64,000 bases of DNA from Mesorhizobium sp. PAMC28654 (GCF_020616515.1 NZ_CP085135.1:3348001-3412000); one strand, 5' to 3'; counted from the stretch's first letter, positions 1 to 8,648 are shown. Notes: generated from the letters alone by a model not told the origin. Made by a program: numbers and translations.

Positions 1-167
1 ATGATCATTGCCGGGATGAGCACGGCCATGCCGGCCAGCACGCTTGTCTTCACCATTGTGATCGCCGCGGTGTCGCCAAGCAGTTCGACCGTCACCGTCG
101 ACAGCCAGAAGGCCGACACGGTGAGGAGCGCGATGGCGCCAGCGGCTGCGTGAATCTTCGTTTTCAT
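1..167 (-). CDS. Partial small membrane protein, C-terminus outside window
   Basis: This reading frame begins at an ATG at 165-167, preceded by a strong ribosome binding site (GGAGG read on the minus strand, 173-177), and runs off the left edge of the window. About 55 residues are visible. They start MKTKIHAAAGAIALL, and two hydrophobic stretches (about residues 8-20 and 38-55) suggest membrane segments. It is divergent from the MarR gene at 232, and the shared 64-base gap carries two identical palindromes, so MarR probably controls it. I do not recognise the family. No function is proposed. Confidence 0.7.
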   Translation of the reverse strand, partial: MKTKIHAAAGAIALLTVSAFWLSTVTVELLGDTAAITMVKTSVLAGMAVLIPAMI

Positions 168-177
168 ACTTGCCTCC

Positions 178-211
178 ATAGCATGCTATATATCATTGCA
201 TAGCATGCTAT
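178..211. promoter_or_regulatory. Two identical palindromic operators for the MarR regulator
   Basis: The perfect 12-base palindrome ATAGCATGCTAT occurs twice, at 178-189 and 200-211. The copies start 22 bases apart, about two helical turns, so two dimers could sit on one DNA face. They lie between the divergent membrane protein and MarR genes, next to both start codons. MarR-family repressors usually bind such palindromes between their own gene and a divergent target, so autorepression with co-control of the left gene is the natural reading. The palindromes are seen; the binding is inferred. Confidence 0.75.
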
Positions 212-231
212 TCAACTGATATCTGGCTGAC

Positions 232-663
232 ATGGCATTTCAGAAGGAACGATCCGCCGGTTTCCTGGCGAACCATATGGCGCGGCTGTTCGCAACTGGC
301 CTGCAGCAGCGCATCCGGCCCCTTGGGCTGGCGCCCGCCCAGTTCATGACGCTGCTGGCGCTATGGGAACAGGATGGCCTGACACAGCGGGAACTGGTGC
401 TGCGGCTCAGCGTCGAGCAGGCGACGATGGCCAACACGCTGATCCGCATGGAACGCGACGGGCTGATCGAAAGGCGATCGCATCCTGAAGATGGCCGCTC
501 GCAGTCAATCCATCTCACCGCGAGAGCCTTTGCGCTCCGCGAACCGGCGACGCAGGCGGCACGTTCACAGAACGAGGCGGCGATGGCCGGATTCAGCGAG
601 GATGAAAGGCATCTGTTTCTCGACCTGATGCGCCGCGCCATCGCGTCGATGCAAACGGACTGA
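232..663 (+). CDS. MarR family transcriptional regulator
   Basis: A 143-residue protein of normal MarR size. The central winged helix-turn-helix spans about residues 30-95, with the typical pattern of a helix-rich dimerisation end, a recognition helix (SVEQATMANTLIRMERDGLI) and the wing EDGRSQSIHLT. MarR proteins are dimeric repressors that often respond to phenolic ligands or oxidants. The gene is divergent from a small membrane protein, and two identical ATAGCATGCTAT palindromes fill the gap, which points to local autoregulation. No cysteine suggestive of redox sensing is visible. The ligand cannot be predicted. Confidence 0.93.
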   Translation: MAFQKERSAGFLANHMARLFATGLQQRIRPLGLAPAQFMTLLALWEQDGLTQRELVLRLSVEQATMANTLIRMERDGLIERRSHPEDGRSQSIHLTARAFALREPATQAARSQNEAAMAGFSEDERHLFLDLMRRAIASMQTD

Positions 664-682
664 CGCAGCGGATCGCCAAGGC

Positions 683-1129
683 TCACTCGGCCCCGCAGGA
701 GACCTTGCCTGTGAAATCCGCGGACCTGTGGTCCGCGTCGGCCGTACTGTCATAGACGGCAAGCGAGTACTGCCCGTCATAGACGCCTTCTTCGGTGGCC
801 TTTGTCAGGATCGTCAGTTCGACGGAGCTGAACATCTTCAACACTTGGTGCTCGTGATAGACGAGCAGTCGCAATTCCCTGTCGTCGAGCCAGTACTGCG
901 TCAGGTTGGAATTCTCGAACACGGTCTTGCGCAGATCGTCGCCGACGGGTCTGCCCAGAATTTCAAGATCGCCGCGAAAATTGAAGGTCGGGTTGCCCAG
1001 GCCGTTGGTGACACCGGCGTCGAGCTGGAATTTCACCGCGGCATCATCGGCGGAACACCAGATGCCGCCGGAAGCGAAAGCAGCATTGGCTGACAGCAAC
1101 AGCATGGCAGCGCAGATGATCGTCCGCAT
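683..1129 (-). CDS. Hypothetical secreted protein
   Basis: A 148-residue protein. The chosen ATG (1127-1129) follows an AGGTGG ribosome binding site and starts a classical signal peptide (MRTIICAAMLLLSANAAFA, then SGG). The mature part is about 130 residues, mostly predicted beta strands, with one cysteine shortly after the cleavage site (IWCSADD) and one near the C-terminus (VSCGAE), which could form a disulfide in the periplasm. The frame stays open upstream to 1291, but that extension lacks a signal peptide and overlaps the next gene. It converges with marR 19 bases away. The family is not recognised and no function is proposed. Confidence 0.72.
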   Translation of the reverse strand: MRTIICAAMLLLSANAAFASGGIWCSADDAAVKFQLDAGVTNGLGNPTFNFRGDLEILGRPVGDDLRKTVFENSNLTQYWLDDRELRLLVYHEHQVLKMFSSVELTILTKATEEGVYDGQYSLAVYDSTADADHRSADFTGKVSCGAE

Positions 1130-1285
1130 GTCTTCCACCTCACGCCCAAGGGGCTGCATTGACGCCTGCCTCGCCATCGAGGTCAAGGACCTGACGTATG
1201 GGGCTGAGCCAATGCAGGACGACAGCGCGGCCAATTGCCGTTCACGATGCCGATTGGCTAGAAGGAACCAACGAGAGGGGTATCC

Positions 1286-2668
1286 ATGCACAGCATCGAC
1301 AATTCGAAGACTTCCATCGGCGGCATCAGCGCGGCTCGTGTCGCCGAACTGCGCGAAACCGAGAGCGAGGTCTTTCGCAAGGCGCGGCCGAAATCAGCGG
1401 CCAAGGTCGGCAATGGCCTGCCCGGCTTCTTTGGCGGCGTGCCCATGCACTGGATGAAGGACTGGCCGACGCCGTTTCCGATCCTGGTCGACAGCGCCAG
1501 GGGCGCAGGCATCACCGATATCGACGGCAACCGGCTCGACGATTTCTGCCTAGGCGATACCGGGTCGATGTTCGGCCATTCGCCGCCGCCGGTGGCGCGA
1601 GCCATCCGACGCCAGGCCGGGCGTGGCCTGACCTACATGCTGCCCTCGGAGGACGCGCTCGCCATCGGACCGCTGCTGCAGGAACGGTTCGGCCTGCCCT
1701 TCTGGCAGATCGCGACGACGGCGACCGATGCCAACCGCTTTGCGCTGCGCGTCGCCCGCGCCGTCACCGGCCGCGAAAAGATCCTCGTCTTCAATGGCTG
1801 CTATCACGGCTCGGTCGACGAGACGATGGTGCGGCTGGTCGACGGCAAGCCCGTCAACCGGCCGGGACTCGCCGGCGAGTTCCGCGACCTGACCCGCACG
1901 GCCAAGGTAATCGAGTTCAACGACATCTCCGCCCTGGAAGCCGCGCTCAAAGACAAGGACGTCGCCTGCGTCATCGCCGAGCCGGTGCTCACCAATTCCT
2001 GCATGGTGCTGGCCGATGCCGGTTATCACGACGCGTTGCGCCGCCTGACGCGTGCGGCGGGCACATTGCTGCTGATCGACGAGACGCACACGATCTCGAC
2101 CGGCCCCGGCGGCTACACACGCAAATACGGGTTGGATCCCGACCTGTTCGTGCTGGGCAAGCCGATCGCCGGCGGCGTGCCCGCCAGTGTCTGGGGCATG
2201 AGCGACGAGGTCGCCACGCGCTACGCCGACTACAACAGGACCAAGGAACCCGGCTATTCCGGCATGGGCACGACGCTGTCCGCCAACCCGCTACAATTCG
2301 CGACGATGCGCGCCACGCTCGAAGAGGTGATGACTGAAGAGAATTACGCGCGCATGGACAAGCTGGCGCGGCGGCTCGACGCCGGGCTCAGCGCCGCCAT
2401 CGAGCGAAACCGCCTGCCCTGGCATGTTGCCCGTGTCGGCGCCCGCGTCGAGTTCATCTGCGCTCCCGGTCCGCTGCGGAACGGCGCCGAGGCCGAGACA
2501 GCGCATGCGCCGGAGCTTGAGGCCGCCATCCATGTCGCGCTGGTCAATCGCGGCGTGCTGATCGCGCCGTTCCACAACATGATGCTGATCTCGCCAGCGA
2601 CCAAGGCCGCCCAGGTGGACCGGCTGATAGCCGCCTTCGGCGCGGTTGCGGCAAAGCTTGCGGCATGA
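1286..2668 (+). CDS. Class III aminotransferase, PLP-dependent (aspartate aminotransferase family)
   Basis: A 460-residue enzyme with the fold and motifs of class III (omega) aminotransferases and glutamate-1-semialdehyde aminomutase relatives. It shows a glycine-rich cofactor segment, FNGCYHGSVDE (PLP ring stacking), LLIDETHT with the conserved aspartate near residue 265, and the Schiff-base lysine in LFVLGKPIAGG near residue 292. An AGAGGGG Shine-Dalgarno-like tract lies upstream. The next gene, a glutamine-synthetase-like ligase, overlaps or abuts it. In rhizobia such pairs typically serve catabolism of amines or amino acids, with the ligase gamma-glutamylating the amine. The amino donor cannot be read from sequence. 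The class is certain, the substrate is not. Confidence 0.88.
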   Translation: MHSIDNSKTSIGGISAARVAELRETESEVFRKARPKSAAKVGNGLPGFFGGVPMHWMKDWPTPFPILVDSARGAGITDIDGNRLDDFCLGDTGSMFGHSPPPVARAIRRQAGRGLTYMLPSEDALAIGPLLQERFGLPFWQIATTATDANRFALRVARAVTGREKILVFNGCYHGSVDETMVRLVDGKPVNRPGLAGEFRDLTRTAKVIEFNDISALEAALKDKDVACVIAEPVLTNSCMVLADAGYHDALRRLTRAAGTLLLIDETHTISTGPGGYTRKYGLDPDLFVLGKPIAGGVPASVWGMSDEVATRYADYNRTKEPGYSGMGTTLSANPLQFATMRATLEEVMTEENYARMDKLARRLDAGLSAAIERNRLPWHVARVGARVEFICAPGPLRNGAEAETAHAPELEAAIHVALVNRGVLIAPFHNMMLISPATKAAQVDRLIAAFGAVAAKLAA

Positions 2669-2700
2669 GACAAGCGCGCGAGCAAAACCAGAGTGCCATC

Positions 2701-4086
2701 ATGAACTCCCCTTCGGGCTCTTCGCCCACCGAGGCGCAAGCCTTTCTCGACGCTCATCCCGAGATTGAGGCCTTCGATATCGTGCTGACCGACGCCAATG
2801 GCGTTGGCCGCGGCAAGATCGTGCGCCGGCACGAGCTGAAAAGCATTTTCGAGGGCGGCCGGCACATGCCGATCTCCATCCTCGGCCTCGACATCACCGG
2901 CGAGGATGTGCACGAAACCGGGCTGATCTGGACGACCGGCGACGGCGATCTCAGGGCATGGCCTATTCCGGGCACGCTGGTGCCGCTCTACGGCACAAGC
3001 CCACCGCGCGGCCAGGTGCTGATGGCGATGTATATGCTCGATGGCCGACCAATGTCGTCGGACCCGCGCCTGGCGCTGGCCCGGCAAGTTGAGATATTGG
3101 CCGCGAAGGGTCTCTATCCGGCCGGCGCCTTCGAGCTCGAATTTTTTCTCCTCGCCAATGAACGCGATGGCGACGGCAAGGTGCAGCCGGCTCGCGCCGT
3201 GCTCGACGGCCGCGTCTCGGGCAAGACCGAGGTCTATTCCGTCGACCATCTGCACGGCATGGAGCCGCTGTTTTCCGACATCTATGCGGCCGCCAGGGCC
3301 CAAGGGATTCCAGCCGAGACGGTTATTTCCGAATATGCGCCGGGCCAATACGAATTGACGCTGAACTACCGCAAGGACGTGATGCGGGCCGCCGACGATC
3401 TGGTCATGCTGAAGCGGCTGGTGCGGGCACAGGCGCGCCGCCACGGCGTCACCGCCTGCTTCATGGCCAAGCCGATCGAGAAATATGCCGGCTCGGGCAT
3501 GCATTTCCACGTCTCGCTGCAGGACAAGGCCGGCCGCAACGTCTTCGCCGAAGCCGGCGGCGAGAGCTGGTCGCTGCCGCTGCTCCAGGGGCTTGGCGGC
3601 CTCATCCAGACCATGGCCGAATCGATGCTGGTGTTTGCGCCGCACGCCAACTCGTGGCGGCGCTTCGTCTCGCAATCCTATGCGCCGGTGGCGCCGACCT
3701 GGGGCGTCAACAACCGTTCGGTGGCGCTGCGCGTACCCGCTGGCGACGCCAGGAACCGGCGCATCGAACACCGGCCGTCGGGCGTTGACGCCAATCCTTA
3801 CCTGATTGCGGCAACCGTGCTCGCGGGCATCATCAAGGGCCTCGATGAAGGCCTTGATCCCGGACCGGAGACGACCGGCAACGGCTATGAGTCAGCGATC
3901 ACGCGCACGACGATGCCGGTGGACTGGCGCGCCGCGATCGAGGCGGCGAGGGCTTCCACCTTCCTCAAGGATGCACTGGGCGAAGACCTGCACCGCACCT
4001 TCGTGGCGATCAAGCAGTCCGAATACCTGCGCGTGGCACGCACGGTCAGCGAACTGGATTACCACCTCTATCTCCACGAGGTCTGA
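2701..4086 (+). CDS. Glutamine synthetase family protein (gamma-glutamylamine synthetase-like)
   Basis: 461 residues from ATG 2701. An alternative ATG at 2665 overlaps the preceding stop codon and would add 12 residues; neither start has a strong ribosome binding site. The catalytic domain has the family signatures: AFELEFFL (metal-binding glutamates), YAPGQYELTL, GSGMHFHVSLQD (ammonia/metal site), and NRSVALRVP followed by RRIEHRPSG (ATP/glutamate site). Non-GlnA members such as PuuA ligate glutamate to an amine using ATP. The location directly behind a class III aminotransferase fits amine or polyamine catabolism rather than ammonia assimilation. It lacks the adenylylation loop I would expect of GlnA-I, but I have not aligned it. 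Confidence 0.85.
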   Translation: MNSPSGSSPTEAQAFLDAHPEIEAFDIVLTDANGVGRGKIVRRHELKSIFEGGRHMPISILGLDITGEDVHETGLIWTTGDGDLRAWPIPGTLVPLYGTSPPRGQVLMAMYMLDGRPMSSDPRLALARQVEILAAKGLYPAGAFELEFFLLANERDGDGKVQPARAVLDGRVSGKTEVYSVDHLHGMEPLFSDIYAAARAQGIPAETVISEYAPGQYELTLNYRKDVMRAADDLVMLKRLVRAQARRHGVTACFMAKPIEKYAGSGMHFHVSLQDKAGRNVFAEAGGESWSLPLLQGLGGLIQTMAESMLVFAPHANSWRRFVSQSYAPVAPTWGVNNRSVALRVPAGDARNRRIEHRPSGVDANPYLIAATVLAGIIKGLDEGLDPGPETTGNGYESAITRTTMPVDWRAAIEAARASTFLKDALGEDLHRTFVAIKQSEYLRVARTVSELDYHLYLHEV

Positions 4087-4101
4087 CCCCAGGAGGATTT
4101 G

Positions 4102-4125
4102 AGGCGGCGATCACTTTCGCCGCCT
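4102..4125 (+). terminator. Stem-loop after the glutamine-synthetase-like gene
   Basis: A perfect 9-base-pair GC-rich stem (AGGCGGCGA with TCGCCGCCT) closes a 6-base loop 15 bases after the stop codon. No T-run follows, so it is either a weak or Rho-assisted terminator or a 3' mRNA-stabilising hairpin. Confidence 0.5.
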
Positions 4126-4174
4126 CCCATCAAATGTGGTGGCGTGCCGGTCGTTTGGAACATATCATGAACGG

Positions 4175-5410
4175 ATGACCGCACTCACCGTTCTCGAAAA
4201 GCTGGCGATCCTGTCCGATGCCGCCAAATATGACGCATCCTGCGCTTCATCGGGCTCAGCCAAGCGCGATTCGCTGAAATCCGGGGGCATCGGCTCCACG
4301 GAGGGCATGGGCATCTGCCATTCCTATGCGCCGGACGGTCGCTGCATTTCGCTGCTGAAGATCCTGCTCACCAATTTCTGCATCTATGATTGCAGCTATT
4401 GCATCAACCGTTCCTCGTCGAATGTGCGGCGCGCCCGCTTTACCGTCGACGAGGTGGTCAAGCTGACCATGGATTTCTACCGGCGCAACTATATCGAGGG
4501 CCTGTTCCTGTCCTCGGGCGTCATCCGCTCGCCAGATGAGACGATGGGCGAGATGGTCGAAGTGGCGCGGCGGCTGCGGCTGGACGAGAAGTTTTCCGGC
4601 TACATCCATCTGAAGACCATCCCGGAAAGCTCGGCGGAACTGGTCGAGAAGGCAGGCCTCTATGCCGACCGGCTGTCGATCAATGTCGAGCTGCCGACCG
4701 ATGAAGGCGTGAAGAAGCTGGCGCCGGAGAAGAAGCCTGAGACCATCCGGCTTTCGATGGCCAATCTGCGGCGCAAGATCGAAGAGAAATCGGAGCCGAC
4801 GCTGAGGACCAAAAAGCGCGAACGCTTCGCGCCGGGCGGACAATCGACGCAGATGATCGTCGGCGCCGACAAGACCTCCGACGACGGCATCCTGCACACC
4901 AGCGCGCGGCTCTATGGCAGCTACCATCTGCGGCGCGTCTACTATTCCGCGTTCAGCCCGATTCCGGATTCATCGTCGTCGCTGCCCTTGCAGAAGCCGC
5001 CGCTGATGCGCGAACACCGGCTCTATCAGGCCGACTGGCTGATTCGCTTCTACGGGTTTTCGCAGCCGGAAATCCTGGCCGGCAGCAGCGACGGCATGCT
5101 TGACCTCGCCATCGATCCGAAGCTCGCCTGGGCGCTGCGCAACCGGGGGCAATTCCCCGTCGACATCAACCGCGCCGACCGTGAAGCGCTGCTGCGCGTG
5201 CCCGGCCTCGGTACCAAGGTGGTGGCGAAAATCCTGGAGACCCGCCGCCATCGGCGCATGCGGCTCGAAGATGTCGGACGGCTGTGCCAGTCGATCACCA
5301 AGCTACGGCCGTTCATCATCGCCGAGGGATGGTCGCCGGGCGCGCTGACCGACGGGGCCGGCTTGCGCGGCAAGATCGTGCAACCTTGCGAACAACTGTC
5401 GCTGTTTTGA
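4175..5410 (+). CDS. Putative DNA modification/repair radical SAM protein
   Basis: 411 residues from ATG 4175; a GTG at 4136 would add a non-conserved 13-residue tail. The radical SAM cluster motif CxxxCxxC is at C69, C73 and C76 (FCIYDCSYC). A helix-hairpin-helix DNA-binding segment follows near residues 329-358 (INRADREALLRVPGLGTKVV), so a SAM-radical chemistry domain is joined to a DNA-contacting one. This is the family annotated as putative DNA modification/repair radical SAM protein (TIGR03916, recalled from memory). It typically travels with a UDG-like partner, and here that partner starts 2 bases after this stop codon, so the two are almost certainly co-translated. The reaction is not known. 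Confidence 0.88.
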   Translation: MTALTVLEKLAILSDAAKYDASCASSGSAKRDSLKSGGIGSTEGMGICHSYAPDGRCISLLKILLTNFCIYDCSYCINRSSSNVRRARFTVDEVVKLTMDFYRRNYIEGLFLSSGVIRSPDETMGEMVEVARRLRLDEKFSGYIHLKTIPESSAELVEKAGLYADRLSINVELPTDEGVKKLAPEKKPETIRLSMANLRRKIEEKSEPTLRTKKRERFAPGGQSTQMIVGADKTSDDGILHTSARLYGSYHLRRVYYSAFSPIPDSSSSLPLQKPPLMREHRLYQADWLIRFYGFSQPEILAGSSDGMLDLAIDPKLAWALRNRGQFPVDINRADREALLRVPGLGTKVVAKILETRRHRRMRLEDVGRLCQSITKLRPFIIAEGWSPGALTDGAGLRGKIVQPCEQLSLF

Positions 5411-5412
5411 CC

Positions 5413-6873
5413 ATGCAGCCGGCCGAACTCGATCTTGGAGGATATATCGTGCGGCTCGACAGCGAGACCGATTTCGCCGGCTGGCGCGACGCGGCACGGC
5501 GGCTTGCGCTGAACGAAGTCAGGCCGGAGGATATCGGCTGGCATGTCGTGCCGGGCTCCGATCAAGCTGATCTGCCGGCCGTGCCCGCGGGCGCGCAGCT
5601 CGTGGTGCCGCGCGACTTCATCGGGCATGCCGAGACAGCATTCTGCCATTCCGACCCCAGCCGGTTCGCTTTTCTCTACCGGCTGCTCTGGCGACTGCGA
5701 AGCGAACCCAAACTGCTGGCCATCGCATCGGATCCCGACACCAGGCGTCTCGAAACGATGGAAAAGGCGGTGCGGCGCGACAGCCACAAGATGCACGCCT
5801 TCGTGCGCTTCCGGAAGATTGGCGATGGCGACGAGGAGCGCTATGTCGCCTGGTTCGAGCCCGATCATTTCATCGTCGAGCGCAACGCGGATTTCTTCGT
5901 CAGGCGCTTCACCGGCATGCGCTGGACGATCCTGACCCCCTATGCGTCCGCCGACTGGGACGGCGAAAGGCTGGCGATCGGGCCGGGCGCCGCCAAGGGC
6001 GATGCGCCGACGCAGGACGACACCGAAGCGCTGTGGCGCACCTATTTCCAGAACATCTTCAACCCGGCACGGCTGAAGGTGAAAGCCATGCAGAAGGAGA
6101 TGCCGAAGAAATATTGGCGGAACCTTCCCGAGGCTTCGCTCATTCCGGAGCTGATCGCAGGAGCGGACAAGGCCGCCAAGGACATGATTGCCAGAACGCC
6201 GACAACGCCAGCGCCGCACCACGCCAAGGTGCAGGCAAGGCATTGGCCGAAGCATGAGCCCGCCGAAGCAAGGGACGACGATAGTGCAACCACGATCCCG
6301 GAACTGCGTGAAGCGGCGAAGGGTTGCCGCCGCTGCCCGCTGTGGCGCGACGCGACACAGACTGTATTCGGCGAAGGGCCTGAAAACGCCAAGGTAATCT
6401 TCGTCGGCGAACAGCCGGGCGATCAGGAAGATCTCGCCGGCAAACCTTTTGTCGGCCCGGCGGGCAAGGTATTCGATGCGATCCTTGATGACGCGGGCGT
6501 CGACCGCCAGAAAGTCTACGTCACCAACGCGGTCAAGCATTTCAAATTCGAACCGCGCGGCAAGCGCCGCATCCACTCCAAGCCGAATGCCGGCGAAGTT
6601 CAGGCCTGCCGCTGGTGGATCGACAGGGAGTTCGCTCTGATCAAGCCGGATCTCGCCGTGGCGCTGGGCGCAACGGCGGCCCTATCGCTGCTCGGCAAGG
6701 CCATCCCGGTGACGAAGATGCGCGGCCAGGTGATCAAACGCGAGGATGGGTTGCGCGTGTTCATCACCATCCACCCCTCCTTCATCCTGCGCATCCATGA
6801 GCCCGCGGACAAGGACGCAGAACGCGAACGGTTCCTGCACGATATGAAGCAGGTGAAGCGGCTGATGGCCTGA
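5413..6873 (+). CDS. udgX: UdgX family uracil-DNA binding protein with N-terminal DUF4130-type domain
   Basis: 486 residues from ATG 5413. Residues 1 to about 250 match the DUF4130-type domain often fused in this family. Residues about 285-486 form a family 4/5-like uracil-DNA glycosylase domain, with CRRC (iron-sulfur ligands), GEQPGDQEDLAG from residue 332, and the diagnostic UdgX loop KRRIH at residues 384-388. In characterised UdgX that histidine forms a covalent bond to the abasic sugar after uracil excision, so His388 should trap uracil sites suicidally. The final motif HPSFILR fits the UDG superfamily. It is translationally linked to the radical SAM gene. The presence of KRRIH makes UdgX more likely than an ordinary family 4 UDG. 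Confidence 0.9.
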   Translation: MQPAELDLGGYIVRLDSETDFAGWRDAARRLALNEVRPEDIGWHVVPGSDQADLPAVPAGAQLVVPRDFIGHAETAFCHSDPSRFAFLYRLLWRLRSEPKLLAIASDPDTRRLETMEKAVRRDSHKMHAFVRFRKIGDGDEERYVAWFEPDHFIVERNADFFVRRFTGMRWTILTPYASADWDGERLAIGPGAAKGDAPTQDDTEALWRTYFQNIFNPARLKVKAMQKEMPKKYWRNLPEASLIPELIAGADKAAKDMIARTPTTPAPHHAKVQARHWPKHEPAEARDDDSATTIPELREAAKGCRRCPLWRDATQTVFGEGPENAKVIFVGEQPGDQEDLAGKPFVGPAGKVFDAILDDAGVDRQKVYVTNAVKHFKFEPRGKRRIHSKPNAGEVQACRWWIDREFALIKPDLAVALGATAALSLLGKAIPVTKMRGQVIKREDGLRVFITIHPSFILRIHEPADKDAERERFLHDMKQVKRLMA

Positions 6874-6882
6874 TCGATTGGC

Positions 6883-8148
6883 CTATCGAACCAGGATCGC
6901 CCGCAGATCATTGACGTTCGTGCCGGTCGGGCCGGGCACGAAAAGATCGCCGACGGCGTCGAATGCCGTCCAGGCATTGTTGCCCGCCAGCATGGCCTTG
7001 GCATCCACACCCGCCGCGCGCATCCGCGACACCGTCGAGCCATCGGCGAAGGCGCCGGCATTGTCTTCCGAACCGTCGATGCCGTCGGTGTCGGCGGCCA
7101 GCGCATGGATACCTTCCGCGCCATTGATGGCGATGGCGAAGGCTAGAAGGAATTCCGAATTCCGGCCGCCCTTGCCCTTGGCGCGGAGCGTTACCGTTGT
7201 CTCGCCACCGGACAGGATGAGAACCGGCTTCGGGAAGGGCCGGTTGCGCGTTGCCACTTCGCGTGCGATTGCCGCATGGACGCCGCCGACCTCGCGCGCT
7301 TCGCCCTCGATTGAATCGGAGAGGATGACGGCCTCTATGCCTTGGCGCCTGGCTTCCGCTGCCGCTGCTTCCAGCGAGACTCCAGCCGAGGCGATCAGAT
7401 GCACTTCGTTTTGCGAAAAGCGCTGATCCTCGGGGCTTGGCGCATCGGCGGCCGGCGAATTGATATGCGCCATCACTGACGCCGGCAGCTTCATGCCGTA
7501 GGCGGCGATCGACGCCAGCGCGTCTTCCCGGCTGCCGGAATCAGGAACGGTCGGACCGGAAGCGACCAGCGCCGGATTGTCGCCGGGAATATCGGAAACG
7601 ACCAGGGACACCACCCTGGCCGGCCAGGCGGCGGCGGCCAGCCGACCGCCCTTGATGGTGGAAACATGCTTGCGGATGGTGTTCATGGCCGCGATCGGCG
7701 CGCCGGAGGCGAGCAGCGCCTCGTTGACGGCGATCTCGTCGGCCAGCGTCAAGCTTCCCGCTGGCGATGGCAGCAGCGCCGAGCCTCCGCCGGAAATAAG
7801 GGCCACGACGAGATCGTCCGCTGTCAGACCCTGCACCTTTGCCAGCAGGCGGCGCGAGGCCTCGAGCCCTGCGGCATCCGGCACGGGATGCGCGGCCTCG
7901 ATGATTTCGATGCGCTCGCATTTGGCGCCATAGCCATAGCGGGTGACGACCAGCCCTTCGATCGGCCCGTCCCAGACCCTCTCGAAGGCCGCGGCCATCT
8001 GTGCCGAGCCTTTTCCCGCGCCAATGACGATGGTGCGACCCTTGGGCTTCGCCGGCAAATGATCGCGGATCGTGCGTTGCGGATCGGCGGCCGCGACGGC
8101 GGCGTTGAAGACCGATGTGAGGAAGAGCTTGGGGTCCATGCCGGTCAT
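6883..8148 (-). CDS. Glycerate 2-kinase (MOFRL family)
   Basis: 421 residues, normal length for type II glycerate kinases (GckA/TtuD). The N-terminal domain contains GAGKGSAQMA and LISGGGSALLPSP; the C-terminal MOFRL domain contains LSGGETTVT, GGRNSEFLLAFA and ADTDGIDGSEDNAGA. It phosphorylates D-glycerate at C2 using ATP. The start codon overlaps the stop of the upstream UPF0303 gene (ATGA at 8145-8148), so the two are translationally coupled. Neighbouring purine degradation genes end in glyoxylate, and glyoxylate is commonly assimilated through tartronate semialdehyde and glycerate, so a role at the end of that route is reasonable but inferred. It converges with udgX 9 bases away. Confidence 0.92.
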   Translation of the reverse strand: MTGMDPKLFLTSVFNAAVAAADPQRTIRDHLPAKPKGRTIVIGAGKGSAQMAAAFERVWDGPIEGLVVTRYGYGAKCERIEIIEAAHPVPDAAGLEASRRLLAKVQGLTADDLVVALISGGGSALLPSPAGSLTLADEIAVNEALLASGAPIAAMNTIRKHVSTIKGGRLAAAAWPARVVSLVVSDIPGDNPALVASGPTVPDSGSREDALASIAAYGMKLPASVMAHINSPAADAPSPEDQRFSQNEVHLIASAGVSLEAAAAEARRQGIEAVILSDSIEGEAREVGGVHAAIAREVATRNRPFPKPVLILSGGETTVTLRAKGKGGRNSEFLLAFAIAINGAEGIHALAADTDGIDGSEDNAGAFADGSTVSRMRAAGVDAKAMLAGNNAWTAFDAVGDLFVPGPTGTNVNDLRAILVR

Positions 8149-8648
8149 TTTTCTTCCGGAGCCAGGGCCAGGCCGCTCTTGTCGATGCCGAGGTGATCGC
8201 AGAGCGCATCAACGACCACACCATGATCCTCGCGCTCCGGCAGGCCGGACACCGCGATCACGCCGATGACGCCAGCGCCGTTGACCGTGACCGGAAAGCC
8301 GCCGCCGGCGAGCACAAAGTCCGATATGTCCAGCCCTTCACCGACCTTGAAGGTGCGGTCGGGGCGCTGCTGCTCCAGCACCATGCGATAGGTACTCCTG
8401 AGAAACCGGCGGACGACATTGATCTTGCGCCGCGCCCAGTCCGGGTTGGAAGCATTCGAACCCGGCATTGCGGCATAGAACATCGGCCGGTCGAAGGTGC
8501 GGATATCAACAATGACGGGCAGGTTTTCGGCGAGAGCGCGGTCGCGGATGGCCGAACCGATCTTGAAGGCCACGGCCTCATCGAAGGCCGGGAAGACAAG
8601 AACCTCTTCCTGTTTCTTGATCAGAGCGATGTCGTCGGCAACGGCCAT
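8145..8648 (-). CDS. UPF0303 / heme-degrading domain (GlcG/HbpS-like) protein
   Basis: A 167-residue single-domain protein of the GlcG/HbpS/PduO-C fold as found in the UPF0303 family (often labelled heme-degrading domain-containing). Typical features are the Gly-rich core LAGGGFPVTV and GVIGVIAVSGLPEREDHGVVVDAL. It overlaps the glycerate kinase start by four bases, implying co-expression. GlcG-like proteins are frequently encoded in glycolate/glyoxylate operons without a settled biochemical role, which agrees with the neighbour here. No signal peptide is visible, so it should be cytoplasmic. Confidence 0.82.
   Translation of the reverse strand: MAVADDIALIKKQEEVLVFPAFDEAVAFKIGSAIRDRALAENLPVIVDIRTFDRPMFYAAMPGSNASNPDWARRKINVVRRFLRSTYRMVLEQQRPDRTFKVGEGLDISDFVLAGGGFPVTVNGAGVIGVIAVSGLPEREDHGVVVDALCDHLGIDKSGLALAPEEK

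Noticed and set aside
2344..3771. 475-codon open frame on the minus strand
   Set aside because: Lies opposite the glutamine-synthetase-like gene, which has clear motifs; the translation is rich in Arg, His and Gly with no recognisable family, as expected from a high-GC antisense frame.
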